This document shows positions 47,525 through 58,784 of a stretch of 64,000 nt of DNA, in pieces; position 1 is the first letter of the stretch; each line of letters opens with the position of its first letter. The notes beneath the pieces were generated by a model that was not told the DNA's origin, did no database searches, and saw only the letters and a program-made list of their open reading frames with translations. The position numbers and the translations under genes were made by a program. The DNA is from Hyposmocoma kahamanoa (Eukaryota > Arthropoda > Insecta > Lepidoptera > Cosmopterigidae): positions 4,041,223 to 4,105,222 of the forward strand of contig NW_020653900.1 of the NCBI RefSeq assembly GCF_003589595.1. Reading direction: 5' to 3'.

Positions 47525-48495
47525 ACCTCTGTCCTGTCAAAAAGTTGTCATTTTGCAAATGTTGCATTCATAAACCAAGTGTGAGATTTATAGACAATAG
47601 CAATAATAGAACGGCATCTATCGTACGCCGTCACCTTATCACGCAATAGTTAGGTAGTGTGTTGCCAGTTCAGCCCACACTGCCTCTATCATCCATCACC
47701 CATTAAGGTGCACCAAGGAATTCCCCTTAATAATAATTGTTTATTTATTCATAAGTACATACAATAAAGTCCAAAGTTTGTCTCCAACCATACAATAACC
47801 ACAACAGAGCGAAAACTAATGTACCGTAGTGCACTTGACGTAGAATTTAACGTGTGTTAACGTGCAGAACAAGCAATTACGTTAAAGTGTGAGCGTTAAA
47901 ATATAATACAAGACTTCTTTACTTAGAAAGATAAAGGTATCGATCCATATTAGGTAATGTTATTTCCTATAAAACCCGTTTTATCGATAACCAAGTAAGA
48001 AGACTTCCTAAGTTTAAAGTTCCTAAGTGATTTTTTTTTGTTCTTTATTGTTTTTGTACGTGTAGTTTCTTAAGTGCCGCACATGTTAGAAAATATTGTA
48101 ATGTATATTTTTGTGTGTGGTAAAATGTTGTTATTATGATTATTTAAAATCTATATATTTTGTATTATGTTATATCGATGCACTTAAATGTTCATGTTTT
48201 CAAAATGTATGTTTATTGTAGTGGCGTTCATTCTGTTTCATGGTGGCCACAGCATATCAGCCGATCTGTTTTCTTAGCTGTGTGGTGACCTTTTTGGTTC
48301 TCTGTACATTTAGCTTAATTTATATAACCACATTAAAGCTTAAATTTAATGTGGTTTGTTTTCTTTTTTATAACGAGACCAAATAAATATCTTTTCTTTC
48401 TAAGTTATTTTCCAGCGCTTTAAATGAGCGGTTTAATAATGAGAGCCGGTCGCCTAGTAACAGATAGGTCAAAGTCAAACTCAAATAATCATTTA
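47525..48495. other. No recognised gene
   Basis: Ordinary AT-rich sequence before the (TA)n run. Confidence 0.5.
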
Positions 48496-48498
48496 TTG

Positions 48499-48499
<1 letters not shown>

Positions 48500-48547
<48 letters not shown>

Positions 48548-48557
48548 NNNNNNNNNN

Positions 48558-48605
<48 letters not shown>
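48500..48605. repeat. (TA)n microsatellite with 10-N gap
   Basis: TA dinucleotide on both sides of Ns at 48548-48557; true length unknown. Confidence 0.95.
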
Positions 48606-48606
<1 letters not shown>

Positions 48607-48607
48607 C

Positions 48608-48745
48608 CAGCTGTTCCCACTGTGACGACGGTTTGTCACAGTGGACCTTCGAACAGCTACAACGACAATCGTCAGACGATAAAAAAAGTCACGATAAAAA
48701 CGTGACGACAGATTGTCGGAGCTCCTATTGTCGTCACGTTTTATT
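48608..48745. repeat. Hairpin pair beside the (TA)n run
   Basis: CCACTGTGAC / GTCACAGTGG (48617-48644) and CGTGACGACA / TGTCGTCACG around a central GAGCTC (48701-48739). Confidence 0.65.
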
Positions 48746-49009
48746 TATCGCTGTCCATACGTATTCTGCTCCCTGCCCTCCCCTCTCGTGTCCCGTGCCC
48801 TTTGCTCGCTTTGCAGTAGCGTTGGGTCGTAGCCAGAAATGGGCAAGCGCCCGGGTTTTAACCCTACGCTTTTTTAACGCCGGGTTTAAAACCCGAAATC
48901 GAGGGCAAAAACAATTTACGTCTAAATTAAAACAAAATAATGTGAATTGAGTTATGTTCAAATTTAATTTTACATATTATTACAAAATATTTGTTGCTTT
49001 ATTATCAGG

Positions 49010-49165
49010 ACAGTTCAGATTGTATTTGACTCATGCCTATGCCTAAATGGTAAGCTACACGCCTGTCCATAATAATTTCAGTGCCTCTCCGAGTTTTAAA
49101 TTGCAAAGATCTGAGGGGCACTTTCACTGCACCCGTCACCCTGAGACATAACTTGACAAGTATAT
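49010..49165 (+). repeat. Family A repeat, 5' half
   Basis: Contains CCTAAATGGTAAGCTACACG through ACATAACTTGACAAG. Confidence 0.75.
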
Positions 49166-49405
49166 GTATGTACGACTCATGCCTAGGCACGGATCTCCTA
49201 GAGAGTATTTACGATTCAGTCCATTACAGAGGCGTAATGCGCTTAAAAGAGTTTACGTTCTCGAAGAGATTTATAAGCTTTTCTGACAAGCATGTTGCTT
49301 CACGAAGTTCTGTTTCATTGTCATTTTAGTTTATGCGCACTTACGAAAAATAACAAAATAATTTAAAAAAAATTTTAATTTCTAATAATAAATATTATAT
49401 TATAA

Positions 49406-49830
49406 TATAGAAACAGTAGAGCACCTTGCGAAAGAGTTCGTCTAGGGAAGTACTGCCACCTTATCTATTACTGCATCCATACAGTAATGTGAGCGTTTCG
49501 AAGGATAAGGGTGCTGGTGAAATTGCAGACACATGGAACTTGTCAACTTACGTCTCAGGGTGGCAGTGCCCCTCAGATCTTTGATATTTAGCTCTGAGTG
49601 ATACTGCAACTGATTCGACTCATCCGTAGAACAAAGATCTATCTGCAAGACTATTTCTTCTCAGGACATAGTACATTTCGTTCGTTTCGCTGTGGATCAG
49701 ATCAGATCAGATCGACCGTTTTTCGATTTTACATTTCCAAAATTGTCAAAACACCTTTACATAGGCCTTAGTTTGAATAACGAAATTATTCTCGTAACGT
49801 GCTTATTCTATTTTCACTATATAATCACAT
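49406..49830 (-). repeat. Family A repeat with attached flank, duplicated at 53.3 kb
   Basis: Reverse family A (49406-49612), then about 215 bp of sequence (GATTCGACTCATCCGTAGAAC..AATAACGAAATTATTCTCG). The whole 425-bp block recurs at 53268-53672. Confidence 0.8.
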
Positions 49831-50265
49831 GGGACTCTGTTCTTCGGATGAGTCGGCGTGTCGCTGACCACCAGGCGCACGACTTGTCTGTCCTGTCACT
49901 TGGTGTTATAAAAAATCGTAATTTGTTGACTTATAACATTTCAGACATTGTTGTTGTGAATACCTTAGTAAATAATAGTAAGTAGTCTGTGAGAAAATGT
50001 CTGACTTAATTAAGTAAGTACCTTTGAAGTAAAGCGTGATCTTTGCAATAGCAATCTTTGCAAAGTCTTCAATACACGTAGCCCCGAGTTTTAAGCTGGA
50101 ATTTAGTGCTTAATGGCTTGTCGAAATTTCTTAAACATTACGAAACACTGGATTTGGGGTCAGTAATTAATATAAGATACGACAAGCGACATCGATTTGG
50201 TCATTTAAAATAATAAACGGTACAGGCCCGTGAGCGCACTCAATACAATGACGTTTGATGATGAA

Positions 50266-50478
50266 CTGCCTCCGTGGCCGAACGGTTATCATGTGGACTG
50301 CCACGCAGGTGTCCTGAGTTCGATTCCCGGGCCGGAAGAAATATTTGTACGGCCTACATTTATTTCTCTCGAGAGTTTGGGTGTAATTTGTGGTTGTCCA
50401 TGTGTGTGACCATGGCAGACACGATACAAAGTTTCCCTATTGCGGGGCTATGAGTGTGTGCATTATTATTATTACTGT
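50266..50478 (+). mobile_element. tRNA-derived SINE
   Basis: Same family as 54184: CCTCCGTGGCCGAACGGTTATC, B box AGTTCGATTCC, tail TTATTATTATTACTG. Confidence 0.85.
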
Positions 50479-50479
50479 C

Positions 50480-51180
50480 TTTTTAGAGCATGCGTAGCAA
50501 TATGTCCGCAGATGTAATTAAATCAATATGTAGCTGTCAAGATACCTGCAGTCGTTTTTGTTATAAATGCCTACCAGCAGCAATGTCAACTGTCTTTGTA
50601 CTCGTATATTTAAATGTATCTATTTCAAATATAGATAAAACAATCTAAAACCACTGTGTACTTAACAATGACTTACTGAGATTTAGATAGCCTGGTTCAC
50701 CGATAACTGCATGAATTCCGACATCAAACAAGTACAAGTAGTATATTTCTCAGTCAAATTATTAGAATACATTTATTGTAATATTAAGTGACGGAACGAA
50801 CCCTTTCGCTGTTATGTGGAATCAACCAAAGCCATTTGAGGTTATATAGATTCTTAAATCAGAGTTTGCACAACTACAAATTTGTTCTAGAATTCGAGAA
50901 AATTTTCATAAAATATTCACTGTTGCAAACAATATTGATATTTACACTTCAATAAATGCATTTTTTTGCTTGAAGGTTTCCAATTAAATTATTTGCGCCG
51001 CGTGCACATGTGTCAAGCGCGCTCACGCACTGGTAAGTTCGTCCATTCTGATAGCGTCGTACATAACGCCATATGCCGCGCTGTTCTTTGTAATAAGCAA
51101 GGTTTTATAAACATTTTAGTAATTATCTATCCTGCTGATTGAACATGAATTATGGGTACAGTAAATGCGTCGCTATGGAG
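50480..51180. other. No recognised gene
   Basis: AT-rich spacer between a SINE and a family A fragment. Confidence 0.5.
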
Positions 51181-51184
51181 TATT

Positions 51185-51290
51185 TTATTTTTTTATAATA
51201 TTAAGTGACAGTACGAACAAGTTGCGCGGCTTGTGGTAAGCGACATGCCTGCCCATAGCAGTTCTAGTGTCACTCAGAGCTGCTACTAAA
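51185..51290 (+). repeat. Family A repeat, 5' third
   Basis: ATAATATTAAGTGACAGTACGAACAAG to CACTCAGAGC, diverged. Confidence 0.7.
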
Positions 51291-51294
51291 ATAT

Positions 51295-52140
51295 AGTAAC
51301 AATAATAGAAGTATATAACATAGAAGAATAGATAGAAGAAAGGCGATGGAGACCACATCGGAATATAAATTATTTAGTTCGAGTAAAAGAGAAGGCCTTG
51401 GAAAAAGCTTACAACACAAAGAGGCTTGAAGGAATCTACATAACGTCGCCTCGACTACACATTTTTACATGTTGTCACTAATTTTGCAAAGTAACATCCA
51501 AGATAACTCAATTTTGAAATCCGTAATTTTTTATAGACGGCAGTACATCAGGCTACACACTGGCGGATTTTGTTCTATTGCTCTGGAAGCGATATTCGAA
51601 CAAAAATGAATAGCTTCTTGAGCTGTTGATTGTAAATTTAATTTCTCTGCTTACTTACTATAACCTAATTTATATTAGATGTAGATTGATTAGTTATAGA
51701 TTTTGCACGAATTTCTTAATATGTCTAGTATATTGTGATGTTCCTTAAGTGTAGAAGCACTTAGTTTTAAGTTATTATGTTTATTTTATTTAATGTGTAG
51801 TGTTTCGTATGTGGAATATTCTTAATAAACAAACAATAAAAAAAACACTTGTTTGCCATATTTTACCTGAACACTCTTTTATTCTTCTTGAAAGAAAAAT
51901 TCATCAAAAACACACACGAGTTAACTTTTAGGTGCTGATAAATAAGATCAGTAAATCGTTTACGTACTTTTCATGGCCACAATCTCACTACAATCATTTC
52001 GGGGAAATTGTTCGCGCCACTCATATTTAATTATTTACGTCCAATTTGCGTAAGCCGATTGTGCTTTGAATTATTTCGAACAAAGATAAATACTATTCAG
52101 TGCTGTCTTTAACAATGTTTATGTAAACATACTAACTCTA
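51295..52140. other. Possible old retroelement 3' end, otherwise unrecognised
   Basis: Ends in CTTAATAAACAAACAATAAAAAAAACAC near 51820-51848, like a polyadenylated tail; the sequence before it matches nothing I know. Confidence 0.3.
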
Positions 52141-52221
52141 TATAATGATGCAAACGCGATGCAGTAGCGATGCAGTCGCTTAATCCTTAACCTTAACCTT
52201 AACACACACGCGCAAGTTTAA

Positions 52222-52907
52222 GAGGGAGCAGAGGAAAAATTCCTAAATTTCGATTTGATTTTAGAGGGGTATAACCACTTTAAAGTTAAAAATAAATTAT
52301 TGTATGAGTAACTACACGATATATTCAAGCATAGACACTAATCAGAAACATAAAACAATAAAGTTTCCTCGATAGGTAAAAATCACGAAATGACCTCTAA
52401 TTTTCACATTTTTTCGATTCATCCTCGAAATGCTACAGGTTATTAGGACAAAAATTAAATAATTAACATTGACTTACAATTATATGGACGTCGGGTCCGC
52501 GCTAAAAAGTGTCCGCACTTGTAAGGCGCTAAAATCGTATACAGAGCGCCAAACTCCGCTTTAGTCTTCATTTGTTCGACTGACAGCGCGATACTGCGAT
52601 GACATTACAATTTAAATTTCGAATAGGTTGACTTGGGACATTTTTTTCGTGGTTTTTGTATTAGACCCGTCGTACATTTATTTGTAAGTCAATGATAATT
52701 AATTATATTTATGCATGATCGAGAACTGTCACTACAGATGTTTTTTTTAATCCCTTTAGTTTTAGAGTTATTCCGCCAAAACGAATTTGGTACTTTTAAT
52801 GCGCGAAATTCAACATCTCCTGTCGCATGTCACGCGAACTTCAGGCATATATTTGTTTCACAAATTTGGGCGGAGCCAACGTCAAAACTATTTTGGCATG
52901 CTCCCTC
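52222..52907. mobile_element. piggyBac-like non-autonomous element with TTAA duplication
   Basis: Ends GAGGGAGCA...TGCTCCCTC (9-bp inverted), flanked by TTAA at 52218-52221 and 52908-52911. Related copies of the host repeat (33716-33740 and 21070-21085) have one TTAA at this point, giving an empty site. No transposase ORF. It contains the family H copy 3. Confidence 0.85.
52467..52694 (-). mobile_element. Family H MITE copy 3, 228 bp, 8-bp target duplication ATAATTAA
   Basis: Reverse orientation relative to 4116, nearly identical inside. Flanked by ATAATTAA at 52459-52466 and 52695-52702. It sits inside the TTAA-flanked element 52222-52907. Confidence 0.9.
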
Positions 52908-53267
52908 TTAAGCAGCGATGCAAACGTTCGACAGTGTCGATATAAACGCGCGATTGCATCATTACACTTGTGACTGTGACTTAAGCGTTTGTATCGCTGC
53001 AATCGTAAGTTTTTACCACTCTACATGTCGTATGATTATAGTACTGTTTACGTAGAGGGAAACTATTTGGAATATGTCTGATTAAAGAGAAAGTTGAAAC
53101 ATTTCCTTATTTATCATACATTTCAGACAGTGTTATCTTGTTCACACGTTACTATACCTACTTAACGACTACATTTTGTATAATATAGCCATACTCTTAG
53201 CTTATGTGTTGTTGTAAAACACCATAAAGCCTTTTGTTTTCTTAATAAATAAACAACAATAATAATT

Positions 53268-53672
53268 TATTTAGTAGCAGTAGAACTCCTTGTGAAAGAA
53301 TTCGTTCAGGTAAGTACTGCCACCTTATATATTTCTGCACCCAAGCAGTAATGTGGGCGTTTCGAAGGGTAAGGCACATGGAACTTGTCAACTTATGTTT
53401 CAGGGTGGCAGTGCCCCTCAGAGTTTTGGTATTTAGCTCTGATTGACACTGCAACTGATTCGACTCATCCGTAAAACAAAGATCTATGTGCAAGACTACT
53501 TGTTCTCAGTACGTAGTACATTTCGTTCGTTCTCCTTCGCTGTGGATGTCAGATCGACCGTTTTTCGATTTTATATCTCCAAAATTTTCAAAACATGGGC
53601 CTTAGTTTGAATAACGAAATTATTCTCGTAACGTGCTTATTCGCTTTCGCTATATAATCACATATTATCATA
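53268..53672 (-). repeat. Second copy of the 49.4 kb block
   Basis: Aligned with 49406-49830 throughout at roughly 90%, with small deletions (for example GGGTAAGGCACATGG shortened near 53370). Confidence 0.8.
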
Positions 53673-53674
53673 TT

Positions 53675-53935
53675 TCTGTCTCCATACAGTAATCATTACT
53701 CAGCATTACTATGTTCCGGTTTTGAAGGATAAGAGTGCTGGTGAAATAATAAAGTGCCTGTAGGCACATGAGACTTGTCAAGTTATGTCTCTGGGTGACG
53801 GGCGCGGTGGCAGTGCCCCTCAAGCTCTTAGCGATTCAAAGCTCTGAGTGGCATTGCAACTGTTATTGACAGGCGTGTAGCCTACCATGAGGCGCACGCC
53901 TTGTCGTCCCGTCTCTTGCTATTAAATAATCTCAG
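53675..53935 (-). repeat. Family A repeat
   Basis: Reverse copy directly after the duplicated block, ending CCGTCTCTTGCTATTAAATAA. Confidence 0.8.
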
Positions 53936-54462
53936 TGCAGGGTACTAAAAAAATCGGTTTTTTCTTTTCAGGTCGGCCTCAAAAGTACGCGGAATTACAT
54001 CTATTTGCCAAGTTTTATTGAATTTTTCAAGTTTCTTTGACTTCATGCGTGAACAGCCACCCTTAGAAGGGGATAATTTTCTTCAAAATTAAGTGGAACC
54101 ATTATGAAGGTACCCTCTTTCCAACAAAAAAAGAATCATGAAAATCGGTTCACAAATACCGGAGTTATCGCATAACATACTTTTAACTACCTCCGTGGCC
54201 GAACGGTTACCATGCCCTGCCACGCAGAGGGCCCAGGTTCGATTCCCGGGCCGAGGGAAATATTTGTATGACCTACATTTATTTCTCTCGTGAGTTTGGG
54301 TGTAATTTGTGGTTGTCTATGTGTGTGTCCATGGCACCCGCGACACAGGGTTTCCCTAGTGCGGGGCTATGTTGAGTGTGTGCGTTATTATTATTATTAT
54401 ACTAAAAAAACATACAGTCGAATTGAGAATCTCCACTTTTTTTGAAGTCTGTTAAAAAATAC
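53936..54462 (-). repeat. Family B repeat split by a SINE
   Basis: Reverse copy 53936-54180, then a SINE, then its remaining end 54403-54462 (AAAACATACAGTCGAATTGAGAA..TTTGAAGTCTGTT). Confidence 0.75.
54184..54402 (+). mobile_element. tRNA-derived SINE
   Basis: Head CCTCCGTGGCCGAACGGTTACC with polymerase III B box GGTTCGATTCC (54237-54247), body TTTGGGTGTAATTTGTGG, tail (ATT)n. It is inserted in a family B copy. Confidence 0.85.
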
Positions 54463-54518
54463 ATATTAAATGTTTTATCACCACGATATTTTATTTGTGA
54501 CCGTATACAAAGAAAAAT

Positions 54519-54605
54519 TCCTTTGATCTGACTGGATTCGAACCAGGGTCTTTTACAACGCCGGGACTCACATCCAACTGAGCTCATGACCGACTCAGCA
54601 AAGTT
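54519..54605 (-). mobile_element. tRNA-like SINE head
   Basis: Minus strand CTGAGTCGGTCATGAGCTCAGTTGG..CCTGGTTCGAATCCAGTCAG. The arms do not pair well enough for a functional tRNA. Confidence 0.55.
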
Positions 54606-54609
54606 TACG

Positions 54610-55950
54610 CATTTCTTTATGTGTTTGTTAGATATCTTTGTATTTAAATATTATTTAAAGGGATTTTTCGCCGACAGTGTGACAAACGTATTAAGTTACT
54701 CATAGTTTATGTATGTATGGTGAATGATATTAAGATAAAATATTTAAGATACTCATGTTCAATGCAAGATGTGTTTGTATTTCATCTGTTACTAGTTATT
54801 GTAGTATGTAAATTGAACATATAATTGATGTAACGTTTGTTTAATAATTATCTACCATATTAGTTTCAGTAGCGCTTCTTGTGAAAGAGTTCGTCTTAAC
54901 TTAAGCCTTAAATTCGACCTAAGAAACTGCAATATAGCCATGATATCAAGTACCTCTTGTTTACATTCTTACAGTGGGAATTGTCTATACCTATTGCATA
55001 AGATAGGAAGACTATACAAATCTGTGTTCTTTGTTTACTCCGAGTCGTGAATGTTTTAGCGAAAGACACTAATTATCCCTCCTGACTCATAAATAAAAAC
55101 TTGCTGAAAAAGAGTTTTTCTTGCGTCCGATCTTCAGAGTTTAATTTCAACGTGTAATCTACAATTAACGTGTGACGGTTCCTAATTTTTACAAAAACGT
55201 AAGGGACGCAAATAATTTAGTTGCAAGGCCATATCGATTAGGCCATAGCAACTTCATTTAATGGTTTAATATGAACTCTATTTCGCTATACATATCGATG
55301 GGTTCTAAGTATAAGGGCCAAACTAACAATTTGATCATTTTCACTTTTTTATGGGAAATGCTTCATTTTGTAATGAAATGAAGTTGCTATGATACATATT
55401 ATAGACACTAAGTTCGAAAATAAATTGCCACTGTATTAATGGGTAAGCTTATGTCCCACTACTATCACAACCACCATTAGAGTCGGGGGAGCCGCGTGCG
55501 GTTATATGGAACTCCCGGGCAGTATACCCACTAAAACCCAGCGGCTTATCCCACCGCCGTAGATTTCGTATTAGGACTTCTCGACGGTTGGTTATAGGGA
55601 TAATGGTCCCTGGACCACAGTTCCCAAGTCTCATTACGTCGGGGGAAGAAGGTACTACAAACCTAATTTGTCCTAACCTAAAGGCGTCAACACACTTATC
55701 GATACGGAATTGCATTAAGCCCGTCAGAAAAAGATGTATTTCTGATCTTTCTACTTCTTATCGAGTCAATGAAAAAAATCTAATGAAGTAAGAAAATCGG
55801 TGTTACTTTTCTTTCTCACAGTAAGCAACCGCTTCTAGGCCCCTATCCGTTACATTTAGCAGGTCTTCGCGAATTTCGTTTAACTAAGGTAAACGACTCT
55901 TTTATGGGGAACTGTATATATGTTATAATTATTAATACAAAGGTCGAACA
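54610..55950. other. Mostly unrecognised
   Basis: A GC-richer 260-bp minus-strand frame (55715-55449) may be a LINE leader. A family A end lies at about 54868-54900. Confidence 0.35.
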
Positions 55951-55954
55951 CTCA

Positions 55955-56045
55955 GAAAAATGTCCTTCGATCGGACCGGATTCGAACCGACGTGTTCTAG
56001 CATACCGTGCCAGACGCTATATCAACTAAGCCACGGAACGAACCA
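55955..56045 (-). mobile_element. tRNA-like SINE head
   Basis: Minus strand CGTTCCGTGGCTTAGTTGATATAG..TCGGTTCGAATCCGGTCCG. Probably a SINE head. Confidence 0.55.
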
Positions 56046-56319
56046 GCGGACCTCACGAAATTTTCTATGTGCTTGCGTCGTATGCATCTATGAAAAATCT
56101 ATGATATTTCGTCACCCACTTAGATACCTTTACAGCTACCAGCCCCAGAGATGTCGCTATTCATTGTATTACATTTTTATTGAATTTGATATTCATTAAA
56201 TAAATAAGGCCGGATCGAAGGCATTTTTTTTTTTTGAGTGTTCGATCTTTGTATTAATAATTATAACAAACTAGTGGAGTAATTTCACATAAAAATAATT
56301 GAATATCAATTCAATAAAA

Positions 56320-56595
56320 ATTGAAACTGTAAATGTTTTTACAATAAGATTCCGGAGCATTATATTAAGATTATAATTACCTAAGTTTAAAACTTGCATT
56401 GCACAAAATTGAAGAGTATGTGTTAGATAAAGATGTATGGAAAGACAACATTAGTCTAGATTCCACACAATTATGATTTAAAGTGTATTTCATAGCATTT
56501 AAGTTTATTTGAAACGAGCAGTCCTTAGAGTTTCATGCTCGTTCTTCTCAAGGAAAAAAATAAATCTTATTATTACTATTTGACTTTAATTCTGA
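56320..56595 (+). mobile_element. LINE 3' end, second copy
   Basis: FYNKIPEHYIKI in frame at about 56335-56375, then a decayed tail and the 3' UTR motif CAGTCCTTAGAGTTTCATGC-TCGTTCTTCTCA, ending in AATAAATCTTATTATTACTATT. Diverged relative of the 22.1-22.45 kb copy. Confidence 0.5.
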
Positions 56596-56818
56596 TGCTT
56601 CTGGTCGGATACAAGAGCTCCAGAGCAGGTGAGACACACTTCGTGTGGGAGATCCCCAAGCACAATGCTTTTGAGTGAAGTTGAATAGCCAAATTTTGCC
56701 ATGTTGTTTCTACATCGGCTAACTTGTCTCTTGAGACTTCCATATTGAAACCAATAGGAACAGCGAGTTTGAGTTGCCAAAGTCGCGTTCCTCGCCCCTG
56801 TCCTCATTCGTCGATCCC

Positions 56819-57000
56819 TCACTGCTGAGGATCGTGACTTTGAGCAAGTACTCCGTCAATCAATCTTCTCCACTGCACTCTGTCTTTGGCTAGGTGGAAT
56901 GCGATGCTCACTGGCCACTGCTGCCAGACTTGCAGCCCCCTAGTCACACCATCGTTTCGACCTTTAGGTCGTTTGCCCTCAGTTGTGCCGGTAACAGTCA
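56819..57000 (-). pseudogene. RT tail fragment of another LINE
   Basis: Minus strand ends in AKDRVQWRRLIDGVLAQSHDPQQ-stop, the style of C-terminal end seen in RTE- and jockey-type polymerases (AKDR..WR.L). Preceded by KRPKGRNDG. It abuts the plus-strand family G fragment. Confidence 0.45.
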
Positions 57001-57009
57001 CGCTCTGGA

Positions 57010-57620
57010 AACTATCAGCGCTTCTACGTGCAATGTGCAATTTGAACTTCGGCAGATATATTGAACCCATGGCCAAAATTGCAGCTAAGGAAGCTTGGAA
57101 TCCTTTCCAGGGTAAGGAGTTACTTTACACTGGAACAGTTGCTTCCGGTCGTGCATGGAGTACTGCTGCCACCTTTGGGATGGCTCTGCTAAATATCAAC
57201 TGGCCACTTTGGATTCAATTAGTGGAGGCGAAGCTGCAGAGCCTTGAACACCGCCGTAAAGTTGCCTGCTTATCGGTATTTGACAGGATATATTACGGAG
57301 AGTGTGCGATGGAATTACACGATTTAATTCCGCCTTCCCCTTTCCAACACCGGGGAACTAGGCGTAGGCTTGGGTTCCACTCCTATGTTATGTATATTGT
57401 AAAGATTGGCACGAAGCGTTATGCTTCCACATTTATATGGCGAACGCCTATGGGGTGGAATTCCCTGCCTGCAGACTTGTTCCCATGAACGTTATAACTT
57501 GGGTCTTTTCAAGGCGAGAGTGAATAGGTGTTTAGGTTTAGGTGTGCATGCTCCATCGTCGACCTCATCGTCACTTTCCATCAGGTGATATGGAGGTGAA
57601 ATGTGCACTTATATTTTATA
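57010..57620 (+). pseudogene. Family G LINE, RT tail and 3' UTR
   Basis: Plus strand reads NFGRYIEPMAKIAAKEAW, LQSLEHRRKVACLSVFDRIYYGEC, DLIPPSPFQHRGTRRRL, WNSLPADLF and, after a one-base shift near 57487, FKARVNR. It is about 75% alike to the 46.5-47.1 kb copy over the tail and ends in the same AT-rich 3' end. 5'-truncated. Confidence 0.75.
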
Positions 57621-57624
57621 AAAA

Positions 57625-58530
57625 AAAGAGACCAAAGAAATACAAAATGCAGAAATCCGTTTGTTCCAACAGACGGAAGATAAGCGTTTGTGATTTTGCA
57701 ACTGGAATTCGTCAAGCACGGATACGTTCGTACGATGCGCAGTCCAAGGTATCGTTAATGGGCGAAGCCAACACCACATCTAAAAAGCGTCAATTCTTCT
57801 AGGCTTCCGCGCCATACAAAAATATGGAGAATTTAAGACAGAAGACTAGCGTGCGAACTATTTATGTCTTTGTTCTATTGCAAATGTTTCTGTCCTTCCA
57901 TATCAATGCAAATTTTTGCCATACCGATGGGTCGTCGTATGTCAGATTCACTGTTTTCTCTGTTGCTGCTGGCTGACCCAAGATGCAGGAACTCACCTAC
58001 GGTTTCACATTTCTTTGTGCATCTGAACGTTGGATGGAAGCGAAACGGTCAACGATCACCAGTTTGGTTTTCTTTTTATTATTTCTCGTCCAGTGGGCTG
58101 TAATAAGAGCTGTAAAAAGACGTTGCGTGATTTCGCTTCCGTTCTTACTGCCGACACGATGAATATAAAGATTTTTCTGACCAGATCAAGCCGATTCAGC
58201 GTTAACAAGTGTGATAGATCATTAAACAAAAGCGTATTTAAAATACTTTGTGACTTTCCGGTGATGAGGATTAAGCACGCGATCTTGGTATTGTTACAAT
58301 GCGAGTGTTTTTAGAATAAAAGCCGAAACTTGAGACACAAATCAAAACTTGCCTCCCGCCGTGTCCGAAACAAGATTGAAAATGAAATACAACAATGAGA
58401 ATTGTAAATGATATCGCGAACTAGGTTTGGTAGGTATGTAATTTGTCAACAACTTGCCAACTACGACGTAAGATTTGTTTTTATTTACGTTAAGTTCTCC
58501 CGAGACGCTTATCGGAACATAATTATTGTA
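57625..58530. other. No recognised gene
   Basis: Short frames without motifs between two family G LINE ends. Confidence 0.4.
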
Positions 58531-58534
58531 TAGC

Positions 58535-58620
58535 TAAAAGTGTGCATGCTCCATCATCGACCTCATCGTCATTTTCCGTCAAGTAAGATGAAGGCAAATA
58601 CTTACTTATTTTTTTAATCA
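58535..58620 (+). repeat. Family G LINE, 3' end only
   Basis: AGTGTGCATGCTCCATCATCG..TCATCG..TTTTCCGTCAAGT..CTTACTTATTTTTTTA matches the last 80 bp of the copies ending at 57620 and 47095. A severely 5'-truncated insertion. Confidence 0.6.
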
Positions 58621-58627
58621 CAATCTT

Positions 58628-58780
58628 AGTACAGAGTACTAAAAAACCGACCTCAAAAGTCATTCTACTCCTAGTTTGGCTCCGTTAGAGGTGTAATATT
58701 TTATTCAAATTTAAATGAGACCACTCCTAAGGTGAACATACAGTCGAAATAAGAATCTGAAGTCGGTTAAAAAACTTTTA
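58628..58780 (-). repeat. Family B repeat, internally deleted
   Basis: Reverse ends ACTAAAAAACCGACCTCAAAAG and GAAGTCGGTTAAAAAAC, with the middle mostly lost. Confidence 0.75.
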
Positions 58781-58784
58781 TTGA

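Larger units (their letters stand above)
52145..53010. repeat. Family P (GCGATTGCATCG palindromic repeat), split by a TTAA element
   Basis: Left part 52145-52221 (GATGCAGTAGCGATGCAGTCGC..CACACACGCGC), right part 52908-53005 (AGCAGCGATGCAAACG..CGCGCGATTGCATC). It also holds three CCTTAA units at about 52188-52202. Confidence 0.75.

Noticed and set aside
48424..48705. Frame through the (TA)n run
   Set aside because: Translation of a dinucleotide repeat and Ns.
52188..52206. Telomere-like CCTTAA repeat
   Set aside because: Only three units and not the insect TTAGG repeat.
54519..56045. True tRNA genes at 54.5 and 56.0 kb
   Set aside because: B boxes are clear but acceptor stems do not pair and the sequences look like SINE heads.
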